Of a stretch of DNA of 64,000 bases, positions 59,156 through 64,000 are shown one piece after another. The stretch's first letter is position 1, and every line of letters starts with the position of its first letter. The notes under the pieces were generated by a model. It made no database searches. It was not told the origin of the DNA and saw only the letters and a list, made by a program, of their open reading frames with translations. The DNA comes from Parcubacteria bacterium C7867-008 (lineage in GTDB: Bacteria; Patescibacteria; Paceibacteria; UBA9973; UBA2103), in NCBI GenBank assembly GCA_001189215.1, contig LFCR01000002.1, forward strand, positions 62,001 through 126,000, given 5' to 3'. Both the position numbers and the translations under genes were made by a program.

Positions 59156-60418
59156 CTATGATAGCAGGAGCTTCTCGAGTTCTTCTGCCACTACTTGTGC
59201 ATCACTCCATGGTGTTTTCTTGCCATTTGCCTCCATGATGTATGGATCAGTTCCTTTGCCAGTGACTAGTACAGCATCACCACCGCGTGCACGAGATAGT
59301 GCTTCGTGGATAGCTTCACGACGATCCATGATGATAGTTGGACTGCGCTTCATGCCCGCTGCCATAGCATCCATGATGGCCTGAGGATCCTCATCATATG
59401 GGTCTTCATTGGCAAGAATCACTTCATCACAGTACTCATCTGCAATACGCCCCATCTCTGGACGTTTCCACGTATCGCGACCGCCACCCGTATTTCCAAG
59501 TACGCACACTTTCCGACGTTCAGGATATGCCTGATACAGCGCTAACAAAGAATCAGGAGTATGTGCGTAATCAACAACGGCAAGGAAGTCCTGTCCTCGT
59601 TCAATACGTTCTGCACGTCCCGCGATACGTCCGAGATTTCCGAGTGCTTTTGCACTCACCGGAACCGGCACACCAACAAATGCAGCAGCTTTAATAGCTG
59701 CGAGTGCGTTACGTGCACTAAATGCACCAGGGTGGGGAAGAGATACGTGTGTGTTATCAAACTCAAAGCTTGTGGATTGATCCGTTAAGACAAGATTCTC
59801 TGCGTCACTTAATGCAAAGGCAATGGAGCGTTCAACCTGAAGTTTCAAGAACCTGCGACCATATTCACCTTCGCTATTTGCAATGATTGCTCGCGGTCTC
59901 TTTGAAGATCGTGCGAGTGCCGTTCCGAGTCTGAACTTTGCCTGGAAATATTTCTCCATGCTGCCATGAGACTCGATGTGCTCCTTTTCAAGATTGGTGA
60001 ACACAAGCGCGTCGAGAGATAGAAACAAATGACGATACTGCAATGCAGATTCGCTGGTGAGTTCAATCACTGCATGAGTGGCGCCATCACGTACTGCTTC
60101 AGCGAGAAGTTTCTGAATGAATCCACGACCAGGAAGAGTCATCTTGAATTTGTTTGGCCGAGTTGTTTTACCGGTCTTGAAATGAATCGTACTTGATACC
60201 GCTACGGTATACCCAGCCTCTTCAAGAATGGCAGAAAGCATCTCTGTTACAGAAGACTTTCCTTTAGTTCCTGTAACACCAATCACCACAAGTTTCTTTG
60301 CAGGGAATCCATATCGAATCGCACTGCATAGAGACCAGCCCACGTGATAGGGAATAAGAAGTGCTCGATATAACGAGCGTGGAAGTATGCGTTCTACCAA
60401 TCGTTTAAGTGCTCCCAT
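59156..60418 (-). CDS. Mur ligase (MurE-like), lacking the N-terminal domain
   Basis: The 420-residue protein has the ATP loop VIGVTGTKGKSSVTEML, ELTSESALQYRH, FTNLEKEHIESHGSMEKYF, VVDYAHTPDSLLALYQ and GNTGGGRDTWKRPEMG, as in MurE, which adds the third amino acid to the muropeptide. The UDP-binding N-terminal domain is short or missing. The DNPR-type specificity motif is replaced by NEDPYDEDP, so the amino acid added cannot be told. The start at 60418 lies one base after ruvA. Confidence 0.8.
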   Translation of the reverse strand: MGALKRLVERILPRSLYRALLIPYHVGWSLCSAIRYGFPAKKLVVIGVTGTKGKSSVTEMLSAILEEAGYTVAVSSTIHFKTGKTTRPNKFKMTLPGRGFIQKLLAEAVRDGATHAVIELTSESALQYRHLFLSLDALVFTNLEKEHIESHGSMEKYFQAKFRLGTALARSSKRPRAIIANSEGEYGRRFLKLQVERSIAFALSDAENLVLTDQSTSFEFDNTHVSLPHPGAFSARNALAAIKAAAFVGVPVPVSAKALGNLGRIAGRAERIERGQDFLAVVDYAHTPDSLLALYQAYPERRKVCVLGNTGGGRDTWKRPEMGRIADEYCDEVILANEDPYDEDPQAIMDAMAAGMKRSPTIIMDRREAIHEALSRARGGDAVLVTGKGTDPYIMEANGKKTPWSDAQVVAEELEKLLLS

Positions 60419-60419
60419 A

Positions 60420-60974
60420 TCAACGTGACTTACCAGCAAGTGCAGCCTTGAGGCGCGCATCACGACCCGTAATATGCATTGGTACATTTCCAACCGCAAC
60501 ACGTGCCTCACGATCCGTGTACCCAAGCGCGACGAGTGTATCAAATACTTCTGAATCAGCATCGTCATGCTTTGCATCGGTTGCGGTCACTTTCTCTGAA
60601 AGTTCAACTACCAGTTTCTCTGCAGCCTTCTTCCCAAGCCCCACCACACGAGTGAGGTATGAAACGTCACGTGTAGCAATTGCTGTTTCAAGTGATTCAC
60701 GAGATGCACGAGAGAATATGGAGAGAGCGGTCTTAGGACCCACTCCAGAAACCGTTAGTAGCTGTTCGAAGAAGTGACGGTCTTCTTCCGTAGAGAACCC
60801 ATATAATTCCACACCGTCCTGCTTAAATGCCATATAGGTCTTTAGACGAACCTGATCTCCAGGGGCGAGCATGTCATTGGCCGATAGGTGAACAAAGATA
60901 CCGAAACCAGCCACCTCCACAATGGCCCCTCCTGGTTCGTTTCCTATAACCACTCCACTGAGCTCGCGAATCAT
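60420..60974 (-). CDS. ruvA: Holliday junction DNA-binding protein RuvA
   Basis: The 184-residue protein has the N-terminal OB domain (IRELSGVVIGNEPGGAIVEV), two HhH motifs (LTVSGVGPKTALSIFS and VVGLGKKAAEKLVVELSEK) and the C-terminal RuvB-binding helices (VFDTLVALGYTDREARVAV). It tetramerises on junctions and loads RuvB. RuvA, B and C are all in this window but at three separate loci. Confidence 0.95.
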   Translation of the reverse strand: MIRELSGVVIGNEPGGAIVEVAGFGIFVHLSANDMLAPGDQVRLKTYMAFKQDGVELYGFSTEEDRHFFEQLLTVSGVGPKTALSIFSRASRESLETAIATRDVSYLTRVVGLGKKAAEKLVVELSEKVTATDAKHDDADSEVFDTLVALGYTDREARVAVGNVPMHITGRDARLKAALAGKSR

Positions 60975-61030
60975 ATAAGGTATCGTACCATTTGCGTACC
61001 GAGACGATATAGCGTACTATCTCCTCACCT

Positions 61031-61300
61031 ATGGCAATCACCGCAAACGCAAAGAAGGCACACCGCGCGTCCCTTAAGAAGCGCGTATTCAACGTACGTC
61101 GCAAGCGCGTCCTTACCAGCACCACTAAGGAAGCTCGTAAGCAGATCGCTCTTAACACTGCTGATGTTGCTACTTCACTTTCTGAGGCATACAAGGCTAT
61201 CGATAAAGCAGCAAAGCGCGGCATCATCAAGAAGAACACCGCGTCTCGCAAGAAGTCTCGTCTTGCACTAGCTCTTAAGCGCGCAACCGTAAAGGCATAA
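61031..61300 (+). CDS. rpsT: 30S ribosomal protein S20
   Basis: The 89-residue basic, all-helical protein begins MAITANAKKAHRASLKKRVF and ends KKSRLALALKRATVKA, with the KRGIIKKNTASRKKSRL region typical of S20. Divergent from ruvA. Confidence 0.95.
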   Translation: MAITANAKKAHRASLKKRVFNVRRKRVLTSTTKEARKQIALNTADVATSLSEAYKAIDKAAKRGIIKKNTASRKKSRLALALKRATVKA

Positions 61301-61350
61301 GCCAAAAGAAAACAGCCCGGGGCAATGCCCCGGGCTGTTTTCTTTTGGCT
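61300..61350. terminator. 24-bp perfect bidirectional terminator
   Basis: Bases 61300-61323 and 61327-61350 are exact complements (CCAAAAGAAAACAGCCCGGGG core) with an AAT loop. It serves rpsT and the convergent 61349 gene. Confidence 0.93.
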
Positions 61351-63385
61351 ATCGCTCAAGTCCGCCCCATTCAACCAAGGTGAATCCAGAACGTGCGAAC
61401 GGTTTGAATGATTGTGGTTCGGGAAGAGAGGATGGTTTCTCCGAAAGGGGACTCCAGTCTAGGAACACACGCAGTGTGCTCTGTGGACGAGGAGATACCG
61501 TCATAGGAATGAATCGATTCATTTGTTCGGTAGTGAAGAAGGAAAGGCGATAGAACGGACTCTTTGTTTCAAGAAGCTTGGGGACCCAGAATGAACGCAT
61601 ATCATCCGATTCTTTTGCAGTGAGTCCAATCTTATTGAGTTCAGTACTCATAACCGTATCCAACTCATCACGAGTGACCACAAACCCTTTCTTTTCGATT
61701 GGATAGGTTCCGTTTGCATGACCAGACCAGTAGATATATGGGTATGTCTTTGTCTTGCAGGCATCTTTTGCATACTCAGAACCAATCCTGTTGGTGTCTA
61801 GCGCAGCACAATCCGTGTACTCAGACTGAAGGTCTGTGAGTGAGCCATCTGGATGTGCGAGAACATTCCAACCGTTGTGATAGCTCGGAATATCAACATG
61901 GAATGAAGGAAGGCGAGGGAAGGAGAGTGTTACCTTGGTTGGGGTCTCTGGGTAGAGATACACCACCGGCTTACCGCAACCACCCCCACCAAGATACGTA
62001 TGCTCAGCAATTCCCACCCATCGTCCCCATGGATCCTTGAAGAACATGATTGGATTCTGTTGAGCATACTTTTCGTATTCAGTTGGCACGCGTATTGGGT
62101 CAGCAATTACGCGCGTGCCCTCAGGAGTAAACGTATCCGAGACATACGAATACGCATCATAGGTTTGCTTCAAATAGTGTTCAGTTTGGATAAGAGAAGT
62201 TCCTTTGCCTGGAGCAAACGTATATAGCTCTGCACCTTTCCAACTTCTACCCGTATCTACAAGATCAGACTCAAGAATGTTTTTCACAGTGTAGCTCCAC
62301 GAACTATTTGTCGTACCACATCCAAGAGGGAAGATATTTCCATAGGTTGCGTACATCGAAGGGACACTGTTGCCAGGTGAGACTTCTAGCTCACTGTATG
62401 AATCTTGATATCCGTCAGGTGTGGCAGGTTTGGTTGCAGTAGGGAGTAAATAGCTCTCGAAGCCTTTGAAACTAAGATGGTAGGCGAATGAATTGCCGGC
62501 ACTATCTTGAGCCACAAGAATCGTCGACTCACCGATTGCGTCTCGTAAAGTCTTTGTGTATGTCGCGAAGTCTATGCCAACCGGAGGTATTTCAGACATA
62601 TTGAACTCTTCATCGGGAACAATATCCTCAACATCAATCTTTAGTGTATACAGCGAGAGCCCAGAAACTAATTCAGATTGAATCTGTCTGCCGAACGATG
62701 CAGTGGTGGTTGAGAACTGCCGAACAAGACTAAGGGTGAAGACATCATTGATTGGAATAATTGCTGGGAAGTGCACCGGAAGTGCATCAACACCGGTCAC
62801 TACCTTTGGATTAACAAAACCAGGATTCGGGACCAGACCGAGTTTATCGTCATGGAGAACAAAGGTCTTATAGTCCTTCGTTGCAAATGTGTAGTAGGAA
62901 GGCAATTCAGGACCATCTGAGGGATACTCTGCGATCACAAGATGATACCCAGCATATTTCCCTGAAGGGATAATTCCATCTTCGAAGTATGAAATATATT
63001 CGCCAAGATGTGACGGATATTCAGGATCAACGTATGTTTCCATGAAAATGCCGTATCGGTCTGAGCTAACAGGAAACGGTTCTTTTGCGAGGAGTGCCTG
63101 CACTCGAACGAGTTCTGTCGCTGCTATTGCAGCATCATATGGGATGTAGTTCTCATCACCCGTAGAAATCTCTCTAGGAGGACGGACACCTGTTGGAACT
63201 TCTATAGGTACGCTAACTATAGGAGAAGAACCTCGCATCTGGACCGCAACGTATGCGCCAATGCCAAGCACGATTAGTACTACAGCGATTGCCACCACAC
63301 GAATAACCAAAACACGTTTGCTAAGAGGAGGTGTCTGAATTTCAGGAGAAACAGGCTGTTCGATCGGTTCAAGTGTTGGTTCCAT
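61349..63385 (-). CDS. Large membrane-anchored extracellular protein with KPVVYLYP motif
   Basis: The 678-residue protein has a Pro-rich cytoplasmic start, one membrane helix (about 24-46) and a long outside part. The C-terminal third contains GGGGCGKPVVYLYPETPTKVTLSF, IYWSGHANG and DDMRSFWVPKLLE, a combination I have seen in uncharacterised proteins of CPR and some archaea and bacteria; the function is unknown. TATAGT stands about 7 bases before the ATG at 63385. Confidence 0.7.
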   Translation of the reverse strand: MEPTLEPIEQPVSPEIQTPPLSKRVLVIRVVAIAVVLIVLGIGAYVAVQMRGSSPIVSVPIEVPTGVRPPREISTGDENYIPYDAAIAATELVRVQALLAKEPFPVSSDRYGIFMETYVDPEYPSHLGEYISYFEDGIIPSGKYAGYHLVIAEYPSDGPELPSYYTFATKDYKTFVLHDDKLGLVPNPGFVNPKVVTGVDALPVHFPAIIPINDVFTLSLVRQFSTTTASFGRQIQSELVSGLSLYTLKIDVEDIVPDEEFNMSEIPPVGIDFATYTKTLRDAIGESTILVAQDSAGNSFAYHLSFKGFESYLLPTATKPATPDGYQDSYSELEVSPGNSVPSMYATYGNIFPLGCGTTNSSWSYTVKNILESDLVDTGRSWKGAELYTFAPGKGTSLIQTEHYLKQTYDAYSYVSDTFTPEGTRVIADPIRVPTEYEKYAQQNPIMFFKDPWGRWVGIAEHTYLGGGGCGKPVVYLYPETPTKVTLSFPRLPSFHVDIPSYHNGWNVLAHPDGSLTDLQSEYTDCAALDTNRIGSEYAKDACKTKTYPYIYWSGHANGTYPIEKKGFVVTRDELDTVMSTELNKIGLTAKESDDMRSFWVPKLLETKSPFYRLSFFTTEQMNRFIPMTVSPRPQSTLRVFLDWSPLSEKPSSLPEPQSFKPFARSGFTLVEWGGLER

Positions 63386-63446
63386 ATCACGACTATAGCA
63401 CCGCATATGTACGGTTTACCCTACGTTCACTATGGGGTGTGTGATT

Positions 63447-63521
63447 TGGTGCTCCCGGCAGGAATCGAACCTACATCGTATCCTCCGCAAGGATATGTCC
63501 TATCCATTGAACGACGGGAGC
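63447..63521 (-). tRNA. tRNA-Arg (anticodon GCG)
   Basis: Acceptor GCTCCCG/CGGGAGC, anticodon stem TATCC/GGATA with loop TTGCGGA, T-arm GTAGG-TTCGATT-CCTGC, encoded CCA. A genomic G34 means that inosine is not needed to read CGU and CGC. Confidence 0.92.
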
Positions 63522-63589
63522 AGTGAGAGACAAACAAAAAATGTTCGTCCCGTGCTGACTGTATCGTCTGAGAGCCCTATTTGCAAGAA

Positions 63590-64000
63590 TTAATGACGGA
63601 GCAGGTGCGTGATGCGATCGATCAATGAGTTTTCATGCATGCCCTCTGGAAGATGTTGTGAGACATACTCATATACCTCAAGAGGATCATGATCGATGAT
63701 CGGTATATAGATGTGTGGCGCAAAGAAGTGATTCGTCTTTATGGAGAGAGCAGGAGGGAGTGCATTGTCTATGTATTCAAGTACTGAGAAGTCCACCATG
63801 TCCTTATAGAGGTACAAACTATTGTCTATACCCACGCCAGTATCATAAATAGCGAAGCGGTGGGTGCGTGGGTGCTTCGCTGCAGATAGACCAAGTGCTC
63901 CTGCTGCTGCAATAACAAGCAGACCGAGTAAGAGGTTGTTAAAGAGAATGCAGGCAACTGCTGCAGCAATTGCAATGATACCGAGTGCCCAGTACCAATC
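63590..64000 (-). CDS. Membrane protein fragment, 5' part beyond the window
   Basis: The frame stays open to the last base, so the gene begins outside. Visible are two hydrophobic helices (IIAIAAAVACILF and LLLGLLVIAAAGALGL), then a globular cytoplasmic part (RFAIYDTGVGIDNSLYLYKDMVDFSVLEY...). A short domain of PH-like character after two helices is frequent in CPR membrane proteins; this is inference. Stop at 63590. Confidence 0.65.
   Translation of the reverse strand, partial: DWYWALGIIAIAAAVACILFNNLLLGLLVIAAAGALGLSAAKHPRTHRFAIYDTGVGIDNSLYLYKDMVDFSVLEYIDNALPPALSIKTNHFFAPHIYIPIIDHDPLEVYEYVSQHLPEGMHENSLIDRITHLLRH

Noticed and set aside
1..64000. CRISPR array, insertion sequence or prophage
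   Set aside because: No regularly spaced identical repeats, no transposase with flanking inverted repeats and no phage structural genes are visible in the window.

Overview
The window looks like an ori-proximal stretch of a Patescibacteria/CPR chromosome, most likely Parcubacteria (Paceibacteria). This rests on gene content: small, stripped-down informational proteins; a long PrgI/VirB4-type secretion cluster of the kind seen across Parcubacteria; DUF475, PBP1A, a short YebC and a short HolA; and many lipid-anchored or secreted proteins without known domains. The standard code fits, since UGA is used as a stop. Most host genes lack a Shine-Dalgarno sequence and instead have a TANNNT box only about 6-15 bases before the start codon, which suggests leaderless or near-leaderless transcripts. 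Seven tRNA genes are present (Gly-UCC, Pro-UGG, Gly-GCC, Arg-UCG, Glu-UUC, Lys-UUU, Arg-GCG). Four encode CCA and three do not, in keeping with the CCA-adding enzyme found here.

Layout. 1-9.7 kb: RNase Y (cut by the window edge), a truncated HU protein, a TrmB-type regulator facing a three-gene block with a porin-like protein, RarA, a divergently arranged TrmB regulator/methyltransferase/SAH-hydrolase-like module, tRNA-Gly, and an HTH/LAGLIDADG-like gene. 9.8-11.8 kb: an anchored trypsin-like protease and an EEP phosphatase. 11.87-14.9 kb: an array of seven related repeats (R1-R7), each separated by one gene or one RNA, ending at tRNA-Pro. 15-20.6 kb: two DnaA-box-like sites, tRNAs, DUF475, CCA transferase with a cluster of parS palindromes, exonuclease III, a XerC/D-like recombinase and S15. 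20.7-27.6 kb: NYN protein, envelope proteins, DksA-like and TM2 proteins, M23/LysM peptidase, UvrD-like helicase and RsmA. 27.7-39.8 kb: an eleven-gene co-directional type IV secretion-like cluster. 39.8-45.1 kb: the classical yidC-rnpA-rpmH / dnaA-dnaN origin region. 45-50.7 kb: PBP1A, RuvC, YebC, tRNA-Glu flanked by two more repeats (R8, R9), a 2H phosphoesterase-like protein and RuvB. 50.7-64 kb: a probable structured RNA, a PilB/GspE-like ATPase, TsaE, PolA, HolA, tRNA-Lys, a Mur ligase, RuvA, S20 and envelope proteins.

Two gene populations are mixed. The host genes are leaderless-like with moderate GC. A second set (2419-3691, the plus-strand genes of the 12-15 kb array, 49198-49677, 52770-53648, 56665-56805, 57721-58002) has strong Shine-Dalgarno sites, mostly its own terminator, often higher GC, and proteobacterial- or phage-like products (porin-like barrel, signal-peptide proteins, lipoprotein). 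Several sit next to the R repeats, which are imperfect inverted repeats with variable centres. I read this as a gene-cassette system, integron-like in logic but without a clear canonical attC core, plus solitary moron-like insertions. One member of the array is not a protein gene but a 295-nt RNA with its own near-consensus promoter, stable hairpins and a terminator. These are the most interesting parts of the window.

Functional ties: RuvA, RuvB, RuvC, RarA, PolA, UvrD, DnaA, DnaN and HolA give a compact replication and repair set. DnaA boxes and parS sites place origin and centromere in the same region. PBP1A, the Mur ligase and the M23 peptidase indicate a peptidoglycan wall.
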